54,515 bases of DNA from an uncultured bacterium (GCA_937895515.1 CALAYS010000111.1:1-54515); one strand, 5' to 3'; shown: positions 30,392 to 38,499, counted from the stretch's first letter. A program made the numbers and translations. The notes: generated by a model not told the origin, from the letters alone.

Positions 30392-31813
30392 TTAGAATGG
30401 AAGGTCGTTATCGAATTCTGAACCATCAGAGGTAACGGGGACTTTCGGGCTTTCATCCTGAGGTTTGGTCGGTTCCTGATGGGACTTGACCGGCTCGTTC
30501 ATCGCTGCCATCAGTTCTTCAACTTTTTCATCGCTGATTGCGGCACCTTCATTGAACAAGCTGCTGAAGTCAAGATCGTTGACAACTGCGACTTGATTCA
30601 TGCGAGACGAATCGTTGAGAGTGCTGTAGGAACTGCTGGGAACCATGGCGTATTCCAGTGCAATCTTCATGCTGTGTTCGCTGTCAGCTGCAGAATGAAT
30701 GCGCATACGGCAGTCACTGAAGTTGATGTAGCGAGTTTCTTTCTGGACAATTTCTTCCAGACGCTGAGCACGAGAGCTGCGACCATTAATGATGACATCG
30801 CTGGCTTCTTCATCGTCTTCCATGGTTGCACGATTGCCATTCAAGTAGCTGATGGTAACCGGATCAATTGCAGACAGACGGGCCGGTACAGCCTGTTTCC
30901 GGCGGTCATAGGTAGTGCCGACACGGTCAAAGCTGTACTTTGCATTGGCACGGTTTTCCTGAAGCACACGCAGGCCATGTTGCAACACGATGTTTTGGTT
31001 GCCAGTGGACGTTGTGTTGATGTTGGCGTCGATTGCGATAACGCCGGATGCCGAGTTGACAAATACCGGATAACGAACACCAGTCTTTTCAGCATTGTAC
31101 AGGGAATGTGCACCACCGCTGTTGTAATATGGAGCAGCAACGGGATTGAAGCCGTTGTCGTCCACGTAGAACACCATGTTCTTTTCAACTTGGCCGCGAG
31201 CCAGCATTGCACGGAACATGCGGTCGGTGTCGGCACAGCCCTTTTCCATGAATTTCTGGTAGGGTTCGGTACCGGGCATCAGACGTTGGAACACGCCGTC
31301 AGTTTCTTCACCGATCAGTGCCTTATTCTGCTTGTCGCAGAAAGGTTCCCGGATCTTGGTGAACCATTCATTGCCGAACAACTTGTTGGGAGTTGCCGAG
31401 AACGGAATCATGCTGCCAGTGATGATGACGAAGTTGTATTTGGGGGTTTTCATTTCCCCGTTTTCACCGACCATGCTGGCTTCAAAATCTTGGAGCATGC
31501 CGATGTTTTGGTTGCCTACGTAAAACACGCCGTTTTGGCCGACAGTGGGCTTGGTTTCGGCATTCATCAGCAACCAGATATGCTGGAGGTGACGTTGTGC
31601 CTTGTTGGTGTCGGGATTGATCACCATGGCCTTCACCAGCATGTAACGATGAATGTTATTGCCAGATTGCAGGAAGACCGGTACAGAGACGTGTTCTTTG
31701 GCGCTGAGCAGGGCGACAGAGATCGTTGCTTTCGTTGGGCGATTGATAGGATGGATCAGCGGGTCGGCCGGATTGTAAGTCAGCTTGGCCATTGTGGCTT
31801 GTTGTTCACTCAT
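30392..31813 (-). CDS. large protein with a single-stranded-DNA-binding-protein C-terminal tip
   Basis: The 473-aa protein ends with a Pro/acidic linker and SEFDNDLPF, nearly the same as the DFDDDIPF tip by which bacterial SSB recruits its partners. The body begins MSEQQATMAKLTYNPADPLI and is strand-rich (VFLQSGNNIHRYMLVKAM, YNFVIITGSMIPFS), consistent with OB-type folds, but it is far longer than SSB (about 180 aa) and no standard SSB core is obvious. I read it as the phage ssDNA-binding protein, by tip and by its own strong promoter-like element with hairpin. The GAGG ribosome site supports the ATG at 31813. Confidence 0.6.
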   Translation of the reverse strand: MSEQQATMAKLTYNPADPLIHPINRPTKATISVALLSAKEHVSVPVFLQSGNNIHRYMLVKAMVINPDTNKAQRHLQHIWLLMNAETKPTVGQNGVFYVGNQNIGMLQDFEASMVGENGEMKTPKYNFVIITGSMIPFSATPNKLFGNEWFTKIREPFCDKQNKALIGEETDGVFQRLMPGTEPYQKFMEKGCADTDRMFRAMLARGQVEKNMVFYVDDNGFNPVAAPYYNSGGAHSLYNAEKTGVRYPVFVNSASGVIAIDANINTTSTGNQNIVLQHGLRVLQENRANAKYSFDRVGTTYDRRKQAVPARLSAIDPVTISYLNGNRATMEDDEEASDVIINGRSSRAQRLEEIVQKETRYINFSDCRMRIHSAADSEHSMKIALEYAMVPSSSYSTLNDSSRMNQVAVVNDLDFSSLFNEGAAISDEKVEELMAAMNEPVKSHQEPTKPQDESPKVPVTSDGSEFDNDLPF

Positions 31814-31846
31814 TTGTGTTACCTCGGGTTTGTTATGAAAGGAAAG

Positions 31847-31890
31847 TTTGACCTATAAGGAAGTGGTCAATTAGATTTTAACAGTTTTTA
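31847..31890 (-). promoter_or_regulatory. phage promoter-like element with a 5' hairpin
   Basis: TTTTAACAGTTTTTA (31876-31890) is followed on the minus strand, five bases on, by TTGACC/GGTCAA (31847-31870). It serves the SSB-like gene. Confidence 0.6.
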
Positions 31891-31957
31891 TTTTCACGGT
31901 CTTAAATACGTTAATGTTAAACCTGTGATTTAGGGCACAATCCTTTGCGCCCATACT

Positions 31958-32284
31958 TCACTTGATGCTGTGTTCCACTTTGGACTTAGACATTTCAGAA
32001 CCACTTCTTACGATGAGGTTTGCGATGTTTTCAGCCCTTGGTATGTGATACACCGTTTTGATGTTCAATGCGGCTACAGCAGCCATAGAGTCTGTGTAGA
32101 TGATTGCATCTGGATGTTTCTCCAGTGCAAATTCTACTGCCTTGTGTTCTGCTTCATTGACGTTTTCAGCACGTATGTATTTTGTGCCTACTTCTGTCAT
32201 TTCCTTGTTGCAGAATCCAATACAAGCTACCTTGTTCTTTGCATCGTAGGTAGCGTCACAATACAACTCTTTAGGCCGGTACAA
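31958..32284 (-). CDS. RNase HI-like protein
   Basis: The carboxylates of the RNase H fold are present in order: LYCDATYD, VNEAEHKAVEFAL (Glu) and IIYTDSMAAVAAL (Asp), with a late HIPRAENIANLI segment. It would cleave RNA in RNA-DNA hybrids, for example Okazaki primers. The start is uncertain: the ATG at 32284 overlaps the end of the upstream gene and follows GCAGGAG without spacing. About 108 aa. Confidence 0.75.
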   Translation of the reverse strand: MYRPKELYCDATYDAKNKVACIGFCNKEMTEVGTKYIRAENVNEAEHKAVEFALEKHPDAIIYTDSMAAVAALNIKTVYHIPRAENIANLIVRSGSEMSKSKVEHSIK

Positions 32285-33032
32285 CATCTCCTGCAGCTTT
32301 TGCAGTAGCTTCATTGGCTTTTGGAGCAGCCTTTGGTGCTGGCGCATTTACTTCTTCCTTCTTGGTTTCAGGGATAACTACCGGCTCGGGATTTGCAGCG
32401 GTAATCTTTTCGCCTTCTTCAATGAGCTGTTGCACATTGATGTCGGTGCCACAATCCAGTTCATGTTCAGCATCACCCTTGAATCCCAGTTTTTGGGCAA
32501 CAGATTTGAAAGCGCCTTTGAGCCAGTTCCAGAACTGTACTGCTTTGTCCCAGACCCATTTCACAACAGCCTTAGCACCGTTATAGATGAACACGATGCC
32601 TTGTTTCAGCTTGTCCCAGACCATTTGGACTCCGTGCTTTGTTTTAGCAATAACACGTTGAGTCCAGTTGCCCTTGACTGCCTGAGTCAGAATCAAGCGA
32701 TTGGCCATGTCCACATTATCGTGAGGATTTGCCTTGCTGATAGCCGATATCCATTCCTTGCAGATATCGTTGACGGGGTCATCGAAATTGGCCTGAGCAA
32801 TTGTGAGGCGCGTGGGATCGACATCAATCACGTCCTCGTTGATAGCACGGGCAATGAATGAACAGGCTTCAAAGACCTTTTCCTTCAGTTTGGCACGTGA
32901 CCATTTCACCTGATTCACTTCTTTCAGTTTGTTGTGTTGCTTGACCATCTCGTTAATGGCCTTGGTGAACTTGCCGATTTCTGTCATAACATCGACAGAG
33001 ACTTTCTTTTGTTGCTGTGCAGGTTTAGCCAT
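32271..33032 (-). CDS. hypothetical protein, 253 aa, with amphipathic core and Ala/Pro/Lys tail
   Basis: CGGAG lies eight bases before the ATG. A helical N-terminal part (VMTEIGKFTKAINEMVKQHN) leads to an amphipathic, Trp-rich segment (VFIYNGAKAVVKWVWDKAVQ, FWNWLKGAFKSVAQKLGFKG) that may touch membrane. The last 60 residues are Glu then Ala/Pro/Lys-rich (NAPAPKAAPKANEATAKAAG), a flexible tail. Its end overlaps the RNase H gene. Not recognised. Confidence 0.65.
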   Translation of the reverse strand: MAKPAQQQKKVSVDVMTEIGKFTKAINEMVKQHNKLKEVNQVKWSRAKLKEKVFEACSFIARAINEDVIDVDPTRLTIAQANFDDPVNDICKEWISAISKANPHDNVDMANRLILTQAVKGNWTQRVIAKTKHGVQMVWDKLKQGIVFIYNGAKAVVKWVWDKAVQFWNWLKGAFKSVAQKLGFKGDAEHELDCGTDINVQQLIEEGEKITAANPEPVVIPETKKEEVNAPAPKAAPKANEATAKAAGDVVPA

Positions 33033-33047
33033 GATGTTTCTCCGGGC

Positions 33048-33473
33048 TTAGTGGCGCAGGTTGTTACGGGCTTCCATCAGCAGTCTGCCGAGGTGATTTT
33101 GCCCAACTCCTTTACAGACACCCCAGAACTTGTCGTTCCAGTAGTTGTTTTCGATCAGCTGTACATTGCCGGTTGCAATCAGTTTATCAGCGAGTTCTGT
33201 TCCTTTCCGAAACTTTTGTTCCAGAAGGATTGTCATTACACGCATCTTGATTGCTTCCCAATCACTACGGATGGTAACTTTTCGGCCAAGACGTTTTGCT
33301 TCAGCTGCATTGCATTGCGTGAATGCTTTGCGAGCTTCCAGGTCCAGTGTTTTTGCCGCTTGATAGGCATGTTCGACACTTGGATATTCTACATCTGCAA
33401 ACATTACTTTGCATGGCCAGAAATTGCTGAGCCAACGGTTTTCTCCGCTAAACTCGGTGATGTCTTCGTTCAC
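33048..33473 (-). CDS. NADAR-domain protein (second of two)
   Basis: The 141-aa protein is a compact NADAR/YbiA: GENRWLSNFWPCKVMFADVE, YPSVEHAYQAAKTLD and FWGVCKGVGQNHLGRLLMEAR. The Glu in VEHAYQ and the terminal G.N.LG..L are the family's active-site features. I start at a GTG (33473) preceded by AGGAG at seven bases, five bases from the upstream stop. It is closer to the canonical YbiA form than the copy at 14177-14707. Confidence 0.88.
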   Translation of the reverse strand: MNEDITEFSGENRWLSNFWPCKVMFADVEYPSVEHAYQAAKTLDLEARKAFTQCNAAEAKRLGRKVTIRSDWEAIKMRVMTILLEQKFRKGTELADKLIATGNVQLIENNYWNDKFWGVCKGVGQNHLGRLLMEARNNLRH

Positions 33474-33474
33474 C

Positions 33475-33735
33475 TTAATACTCCTGTTCTGGAATTTCGT
33501 CTTTTTCGACGAGTTTGATTTCGCGTGCCAAATTGGAGATGTTATATTCCCGTGACATAATCCTGAACAAGTCAAGATCAATATCTTTCTTCATTGGGAG
33601 GTATATCTCCTTTTCAAACACATAAGGAAACGATTCGCAAAATTGACTGTGACGTGCATAGAGTTTATATGCTTCCGTAACAGCTTCTTGCATGTCGTTA
33701 TCCTTCAAAGGACTTATAACAATTTGAACTGCCAT
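33475..33735 (-). CDS. hypothetical protein, 86 aa
   Basis: GGAGG lies before the ATG at 33735; the product begins MAVQIVISPLKDNDMQEAVT and contains a helix with FEKEIYLPMKKDIDLDLFRI. It precedes the NADAR gene with one base between stop and start codons, so the two are co-translated. Function unknown. Confidence 0.66.
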   Translation of the reverse strand: MAVQIVISPLKDNDMQEAVTEAYKLYARHSQFCESFPYVFEKEIYLPMKKDIDLDLFRIMSREYNISNLAREIKLVEKDEIPEQEY

Positions 33736-33752
33736 AAGAATACCTCCGCAGT

Positions 33753-33995
33753 TTATTGACATTTCATCACTGTGGCGCAATAGCTCCAGCAAGTGTGATG
33801 GTCATTGGTTAAAATTAACAGCTCCCAAACAACGTTTGAATCTATTCCTGCAGGTGCATTAAACCTTTCAAGGAAGTTCTGCTTTTCGATTAGCAATACT
33901 TCGTTCAATACGGTTTTGTCGTTGCAGAATTTGTTCAATGTGTTGAGGTTGGAGGCTGTATCGTACACGGTCTGCTTTTGGCCGAGGTTCAGCAT
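33753..33995 (-). CDS. hypothetical protein, 80 aa
   Basis: GGAG seven bases before the ATG supports the start. The product MLNLGQKQTVYDTASNLNTL ends with Cys/His residues (NDHHTCWSYCATVMKCQ) that might bind a metal. Its first 128 bases overlap the end of the next gene upstream in another frame, so one of the two could be miscalled, but both have good ribosome sites. Confidence 0.58.
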   Translation of the reverse strand: MLNLGQKQTVYDTASNLNTLNKFCNDKTVLNEVLLIEKQNFLERFNAPAGIDSNVVWELLILTNDHHTCWSYCATVMKCQ

Positions 33996-34272
33996 TTTTC
34001 AACTCCTTCAGAGAATTTGATTCCTCTGCCTCTTTAAAAATTGTTATATATGCGATACATGAGACAATTGTTGTTGATATCGCTATTATTATCCACATCG
34101 TTATTTCCAATGTAGATTGACTTCCTGGATTATTAAACATCAGAATAGAACCTAATCCGATTAGTCCTATTATTGCTATAAACACATCATCTGACTTTGT
34201 TGTACAGATTGATTTGCCAAGTCCAAGACCCACAATAACTGAGTACATGATTAAAATGGTATTTGCGTCCAT
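33868..34272 (-). CDS. membrane protein, 134 aa
   Basis: AAGGAG lies six bases before the ATG at 34272. Three hydrophobic segments are visible (ANTILIMYSVIVGLGLG, DVFIAIIGLIGLGSILMF, ITMWIIIAISTTIVSCIAY), then a charged cytoplasmic-type tail (AEESNSLKELKNAEPRPKAD). It is driven by the element at 34298-34342. Its tail overlaps the downstream gene by 128 bases. Confidence 0.66.
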   Translation of the reverse strand: MDANTILIMYSVIVGLGLGKSICTTKSDDVFIAIIGLIGLGSILMFNNPGSQSTLEITMWIIIAISTTIVSCIAYITIFKEAEESNSLKELKNAEPRPKADRVRYSLQPQHIEQILQRQNRIERSIANRKAELP

Positions 34273-34297
34273 AACATCTCCTTGATGTTGTAAATTT

Positions 34298-34342
34298 ATT
34301 CTCATCGGCATGATAAGAATGTCAAAAAAGTTTTAACAATTT
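34298..34342 (-). promoter_or_regulatory. phage promoter-like element with a 5' hairpin
   Basis: TTTTAACAATTT (34331-34342) is followed on the minus strand by an imperfect hairpin ATTCTTATC...GATGAGAAT (34298-34320) and then the membrane protein gene. The same bases on the plus strand form part of a sigma70-like promoter pointing the other way. Confidence 0.55.
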
Positions 34343-34360
34343 GTCTGAGTTTGGTATAAT
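34333..34360 (+). promoter_or_regulatory. sigma70-like promoter of the 63-aa gene
   Basis: TTAACA (34333-34338), 16 bases, TATAAT (34355-34360), 31 bases ahead of the start codon. It overlaps the divergent phage-type element, so host and phage polymerases could compete here. Confidence 0.6.
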
Positions 34361-34391
34361 ATTGCTATAAAATCATAATCGGAGACATAAA

Positions 34392-34583
34392 ATGTCAATA
34401 AACTATACACAATTGCTAGATGCAGAATTTGGACAAGTAGACAAGAAACCTTCTACTACTAGATCTAAAAATACAGATAAACTGTACAAGAAATTTAATC
34501 CACAAAAAGGAATTGGTAAGTCACGTAAAGGTTTAACACATATTCCAGATGATATTAAAAACATGTCGGTTTGGGATGACTGA
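34392..34583 (+). CDS. 63-aa plus-strand protein with its own promoter and terminator
   Basis: Ribosome site CGGAG, seven bases before the ATG. The product begins MSINYTQLLDAEFGQVDKKP, has a basic middle (TRSKNTDKLYKKFNPQK) and ends HIPDDIKNMSVWDD. With the gene at 23881 it is one of two plus-strand single-gene units with host-type promoters, so early expression is likely. Function unknown. Confidence 0.75.
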   Translation: MSINYTQLLDAEFGQVDKKPSTTRSKNTDKLYKKFNPQKGIGKSRKGLTHIPDDIKNMSVWDD

Positions 34584-34600
34584 CCGTTAGTCATCTTATT
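34575..34600 (+). terminator. terminator of the 63-aa gene
   Basis: GATGACT/AGTCATC stem enclosing the stop codon region, followed by TTATTGT. Confidence 0.65.
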
Positions 34601-35146
34601 GTGGTTGGACCAGTTCAGATGCTGTTGTTCAGTCCTTACTGTGTTAAGTTTTGTAGAACATGAGCGAAGCGAATGTTCGGTGTTGTGCAGCACAGGACAT
34701 GAGCCCGTAGGGCGAGTGTCTGGTGTTGTACACACTTTCATATCTTCTCTATCTACAGACTCAACACTGTTAAAACTGTGTTATCAGATGCTGTGGTTAG
34801 ACTAGTTTAAGTTGTGGATTGACTAGTTTTATTGGCAGGTACAGAAAGACATAGTTACAATTCCTTTGTAAACTATTGCCTAAATGTCTTGACACGTTTT
34901 TTTTGAATTTGTATAATTGTTCTATTGAGTTAATTCGTAACAAGCGAAACATAGAACAGCTTTGAAAGGTTGTTGTGTTAGCTTGATAACATGACAACAT
35001 GAGAAGGTGTTGTGGTGTAGTGAAGTTAGGAATTGTACGAAATGTGATTTGAACATAGTGTCTGAACTGGTCAAATCACAGTATAAGATGTTAAATTTGC
35101 CTTGTAGTGTTGCAATGACCTACAGGTTTTTTGGTTTCTAATTAGA
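34601..35146 (-). ncRNA. untranslated region with strong hairpins, possible ncRNA
   Basis: No convincing gene lies in these 540 bases, yet a phage promoter-like element (35147) points into them on the minus strand. They hold a perfect ten-pair stem TGTGATTTGA/TCAAATCACA (35043-35080), GAACAT/ATGTTC around GAGCGAAGCGA (34656-34678), and a related GACAT...GTGTC hairpin around GAGCCCGTAGGGCGAG (34695-34720). The last two share a GTTC/TC-GGTGTTGT suffix, so they are a repeat pair. Confidence 0.4.
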
Positions 35147-35160
35147 TTTTAACAGTTTTA
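35147..35160 (-). promoter_or_regulatory. phage promoter-like element without a downstream gene
   Basis: TTTTAACAGTTTTA, flanked by ATTAGA as at 31871. On the minus strand it is followed by an AACCTGTAGGT hairpin and then the non-coding region at 34601-35146. Confidence 0.55.
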
Positions 35161-35206
35161 ATAGTCACGGTCTTGTTGGCTACCAGTCCCTTGATAGCCA
35201 AACATA

Positions 35207-36178
35207 TCACTGAGCTTTCTCGACAACCATCTTCAGAAAGAGGTTGATTTCCTTTTTAAGACCTGTCATTCCACCATTACAGTTTCGAGTTTTATCCTTG
35301 AACTGTTTCATAACGGCAGCATGGCTGACGAATCCAGTCATCACAAAGATTGCATCCGCACCCTTCATTCTGTCAGCACACTTAGATCCTTTCAACTCAT
35401 CAGCAGAGATGAATGTAATCTTAAGGCGGCTTCCATATTCCTCCTTGATGATGCTTTGTTGCGTGGGGATAAGACCAACAACTGCAATCTTGTAGGTGGT
35501 CGTAGGGATTGCCAATACCGCATTGATTATCGGTAAAACCTCTTCTTCGATACGAAGGATTTCTTTGGCAATTGTTGGGGTCAACAAGTCCTTGTGATGG
35601 TCAAGGGTTACAAAGATTTCGCGTGTAGCTCGTGCAAGATCGTGTGCACCTTTTGCCAGCTCTGCTATCGCTTCTGCTTCGCTTTGTTGGTTTTTAACCA
35701 CAACTTCCAATATTGCATTGTGATTAATAACTTGTGTTTCGATCTTTGCGATGACACCAGCGTGGTTGTTGAAGATCTGGTCGCATTGCTTGTCCAGTCT
35801 TTCTTGCCTGTCGCTTATTGCCTTGTTGGCGGCAGCAATAACCTCGATTGCCTTCTCATCATTTTTGCCTTGATGAGACTTCAGGTTCTGGATTTCTGCT
35901 TCCAGTTTCTTGAGTTTTGCTTCAAGTTCCTGATTACTCCCTGCCATTCCTTGTTGCCGAGACAGTTCATATTCCTTGGCTTGCCGGAAATCAATAACCA
36001 TCCACTTGCGGATTTGTGGCCACTTGTCGAAGCCGATTTCTCTCTTTGTCGGCATGTCCTTGATGTTGTCAAAGAATGTCTTGGAGATTTCGTATTCTGT
36101 GGCATCCGCGCCAAGTCTTTTGCAGAGTTCGTTGACAATTGCAACCTTCTCATTGTTGCTTAGTCTCAGCTTTTCCAT
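35207..36178 (-). CDS. coiled-coil protein with a DUF2325-like C-terminal domain
   Basis: The 323-aa protein has an N-terminal helical domain, then a coiled coil (residues about 75-120: NQELEAKLKKLEAEIQNLKS) and helices, and a C-terminal Rossmann-like part: KIAVVGLIPTQQSIIKEEYG, ADAIFVMTGFVSHAAVMKQF and GGMTGLKKEINLF. The last part fits DUF2325-type domains. AAGGGG precedes the ATG. It may be a scaffold or nucleic-acid tool; the role is unknown. Confidence 0.7.
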   Translation of the reverse strand: MEKLRLSNNEKVAIVNELCKRLGADATEYEISKTFFDNIKDMPTKREIGFDKWPQIRKWMVIDFRQAKEYELSRQQGMAGSNQELEAKLKKLEAEIQNLKSHQGKNDEKAIEVIAAANKAISDRQERLDKQCDQIFNNHAGVIAKIETQVINHNAILEVVVKNQQSEAEAIAELAKGAHDLARATREIFVTLDHHKDLLTPTIAKEILRIEEEVLPIINAVLAIPTTTYKIAVVGLIPTQQSIIKEEYGSRLKITFISADELKGSKCADRMKGADAIFVMTGFVSHAAVMKQFKDKTRNCNGGMTGLKKEINLFLKMVVEKAQ

Positions 36179-36252
36179 GGTATTTCCCCTTTAGTTTGTC
36201 GAGAAAAGAGCTTGTAGCAGCCTACTTTTTAGGTAGACTGCCACACTGCCGG

Positions 36253-36639
36253 TTAGGGATGGGTTGCACGTGCCTTGGTGTTGGCATTGGTCAGCTCTTG
36301 GCGCAGCTTGGTCATGGCTTCGTCGTGGCGTTGGCGCATGGTCTGCAGATTGGTTTCATGTTCATGCTGCAGGGTTTCGCGGGTCATTCTGGAGGCTTCG
36401 GATTCCTGACGCTTGTTGCGGTCCATCTGTTCGAACATTTTCATGCCCTCGATCCAGAAGGTGCCGATCTTTTCAATTACCGTTACAGCGGCATTGTTGG
36501 TGTTTTCCAACTCGCTGGGTTCCATGGTCAGATCGCTTTGGCCGTCGATGACGATTTCTTCCAACTTGAAGGATTTGCCGTTCGTTCCAACAATTTCAAG
36601 GCCGCGCAGGGTGAGAATTGCTTTGCTCTTGTCTTGCAT
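36253..36639 (-). CDS. hypothetical protein with a charged C-terminal helix, 128 aa
   Basis: GGAG lies seven bases before the ATG. A strand-rich first half (AILTLRGLEIVGTNGKSFKL) is followed by a long polar helix (HEHETNLQTMRQRHDEAMTK) that should form a coiled coil. It has its own promoter-like element with hairpin upstream. Function unknown. Confidence 0.68.
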   Translation of the reverse strand: MQDKSKAILTLRGLEIVGTNGKSFKLEEIVIDGQSDLTMEPSELENTNNAAVTVIEKIGTFWIEGMKMFEQMDRNKRQESEASRMTRETLQHEHETNLQTMRQRHDEAMTKLRQELTNANTKARATHP

Positions 36640-36659
36640 GATGTTGCTCCACTGGTTGT

Positions 36660-36693
36660 TTGAGAGATGTTCTCAAAAAGGTTTTAACAGTTT
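36660..36693 (-). promoter_or_regulatory. phage promoter-like element with a 5' hairpin
   Basis: TTTTAACAGTTT (36682-36693), then on the minus strand TTGAGA-ACATC-TCTCAA (36660-36676), ahead of the 128-aa gene. Confidence 0.6.
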
Positions 36694-36713
36694 GTTAGTG
36701 CAGAGAGAGGCTC

Positions 36714-36974
36714 TCATTCAACATGAACAGCCTCTACGTATTTTACATGAGCTTCTGATGCCTTCTTGATAATGTCAGCAAAATCAAGATTTAGTGCTTT
36801 GCAGATGTCCATTGTTAATGTTAACGAATTACATTCTCCAGCTTCAAAGCGTGAATAGGTGGAGCTTGTTGTCCCTGCCAAATCAGCAACTCTTTGTTGG
36901 CTTATTGCAAGTTGCAACCTTTGTCGCCTGACAAGAATCCCAATTGCCTTGAGTGTCAGTTCGGTTTTGTCCAT
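36714..36974 (-). CDS. XRE-family helix-turn-helix regulator
   Basis: The 86-aa protein is one HTH domain: LVRRQRLQLAISQQRVADLA, then STYSRFEAGECNSLTLTM and a closing ICKALNLDFADIIKK. This is the fold of phage repressors and transcription switches. The ATG at 36974 follows GCGAGAAATGCT. It is the only evident transcription regulator in the window and could bind the GTCATAC inverted repeats, which is inference. Confidence 0.82.
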   Translation of the reverse strand: MDKTELTLKAIGILVRRQRLQLAISQQRVADLAGTTSSTYSRFEAGECNSLTLTMDICKALNLDFADIIKKASEAHVKYVEAVHVE

Positions 36975-37038
36975 AGCATTTCTCGCAGATAAGAAAAGAG
37001 TGCCTGTATAAATAACACACAAGCACCCTTTAAACCTG

Positions 37039-37452
37039 TTAGTGTTTGGTCTTGGGCGGATTGTCTTGATCCCTGCGGCCGAAGTGCATTACTGTCACTT
37101 TGCCACCATTACCCATGATCTTGTTGATCAATTCTGCAACTTCAGGGGGCAGTTCTTCTTGATCTTGTTGACTTGCTTTGCATGACTCACACATGCCACA
37201 GCCGACTTGTTTGCCAGCTAACACATCACGGATGATACGGACGTTATGGTTAATACCAGCGCCCTGCAATGCGTTGCTGAACAGCATGTGACCCACTTCC
37301 ACCGGTTCTTTTATGCCGATATCGTCACACATACCAATAATTGCGAGTGAGCACATCATGACACCAATGTCACGTTGTACGCCTTCAGTTTCGTTGACTT
37401 TCTTTGCCAACTTGTTAATCGCGGTTGCGAGTGCAATGACTGGATGCTGCAT
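37039..37452 (-). CDS. hypothetical protein, 137 aa
   Basis: AAGGA precedes the ATG. The protein begins MQHPVIALATAINKLAKKVN, contains CGMCESCKASQQ (possible metal site) and ends basic. A helical fold is likely from GVMMCSLAIIGMCDDIGIK. Not recognised. Confidence 0.64.
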   Translation of the reverse strand: MQHPVIALATAINKLAKKVNETEGVQRDIGVMMCSLAIIGMCDDIGIKEPVEVGHMLFSNALQGAGINHNVRIIRDVLAGKQVGCGMCESCKASQQDQEELPPEVAELINKIMGNGGKVTVMHFGRRDQDNPPKTKH

Positions 37453-37572
37453 AGTGTTCTTCCTTTATAGGGTTGTTGGGTTTGGTTGTTACGAATTACT
37501 TATCCACACCTATTGCTTTTTGCATATAGTAGTGGTATATTCTATTAAGTACATTATTCACAGGAGATAGAA

Positions 37573-38499
37573 ATGCTTACAACCGAACAATATGTTAAAC
37601 AATGTTTACTTGCACATAATAATTTTTATAGTTATGAAAAGACTATTTATACTGGTAAAGCTCACAAAGTTATAGTTACTTGTCCTAAACATGGTGACTA
37701 TTCTGTTAATGCCGATACACATTTGAGATTGAAGGTGAATTGTAGAAGTTGTTCTTTGGAGAACAGGACAGAAACTACTGGTTCTTTTATTGAGAGGGCT
37801 ATTGCTAAGCATGGTAATTTTTATGATTATTCTAAGGTTGATTATGTTGGTAGCAAGTTGCCAGTTATTGTGACTTGTAAAATACATGGAGATTTTAGCA
37901 TTAAGCCAAAAAATCATTTGTATAAACATGGTTGTCCTTTATGTGGACATATTAAGTCTGGCGTTGTTAATCTTAAATCTTTTGAGGATTTTTATAATTC
38001 TGCCATTACTTTGCACGGTGACAAATATCAATATGTATCTAGCAGCTATATTGGTTTTATGCTGCCAATGACGATTATTTGTCCTGTTCATGGTGAATTT
38101 CAACAAATACCTAAAAGACATCTTGAAACACATGGTTGTGCAGAATGTACTAGTGAATTAGGTAAATTAAATGGTTGGAGTCGTTCTAATTATATTAAGA
38201 TTGCTAATGGTAGACCTGTTCATTTTTATATAATTAGGTGCTTTAATGATGATGAATCTTTTTATAAGGTGGGTATTACATTATCTACTGTGAAGCAGCG
38301 ATATGACTCCAAGATTAAAATGCCATATAATTATGAGATTATAGTTGACATTTTACTTGATGTTGCAGTTGCTTGGGATTTTGAATTGTTATGTAAACAA
38401 TATATCCGAGCCAATTTATACAAGCCATTAATTGCATTCAATGGTTCTGCAAGGGAGTGTTATCAAACAAATTTTAACAATGTCTTTCGATATTGTTAA
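37573..38499 (+). CDS. homing endonuclease with zinc repeats and a GIY-YIG-like domain
   Basis: The 308-aa plus-strand protein has three tandem repeats of a phage zinc module, each ending in a CP.HG or C.IHGDF motif and a Cys pair (VNCRSCS, HGCPLCGH, HGCAEC). The last third begins VHFYIIRCFNDDESFYKVGITLS, a GIY-YIG/T5orf172-like nuclease core. The ribosome site CAGGAG is good. It stands alone against the direction of its neighbours. The protein at 52152-52946 has the same repeats but another nuclease domain. Confidence 0.82.
   Translation: MLTTEQYVKQCLLAHNNFYSYEKTIYTGKAHKVIVTCPKHGDYSVNADTHLRLKVNCRSCSLENRTETTGSFIERAIAKHGNFYDYSKVDYVGSKLPVIVTCKIHGDFSIKPKNHLYKHGCPLCGHIKSGVVNLKSFEDFYNSAITLHGDKYQYVSSSYIGFMLPMTIICPVHGEFQQIPKRHLETHGCAECTSELGKLNGWSRSNYIKIANGRPVHFYIIRCFNDDESFYKVGITLSTVKQRYDSKIKMPYNYEIIVDILLDVAVAWDFELLCKQYIRANLYKPLIAFNGSARECYQTNFNNVFRYC

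Noticed and set aside
30479..31858. 459-aa plus-strand open frame
   Set aside because: It is the shadow of the SSB-like gene in the GC-richer region; no ribosome site and Cys/His-rich nonsense composition.
34656..34720. Pair of similar hairpins considered as a CRISPR array
   Set aside because: Only two units, with palindromic cores and no spacer pattern; no cas genes.
34797..35000. 67-aa minus-strand frame in the gene desert
   Set aside because: No ribosome site and odd composition; the region is better explained by RNA structure.
36264..36551. Trp/Arg-rich plus-strand frame
   Set aside because: Shadow of the 128-aa coiled-coil gene.
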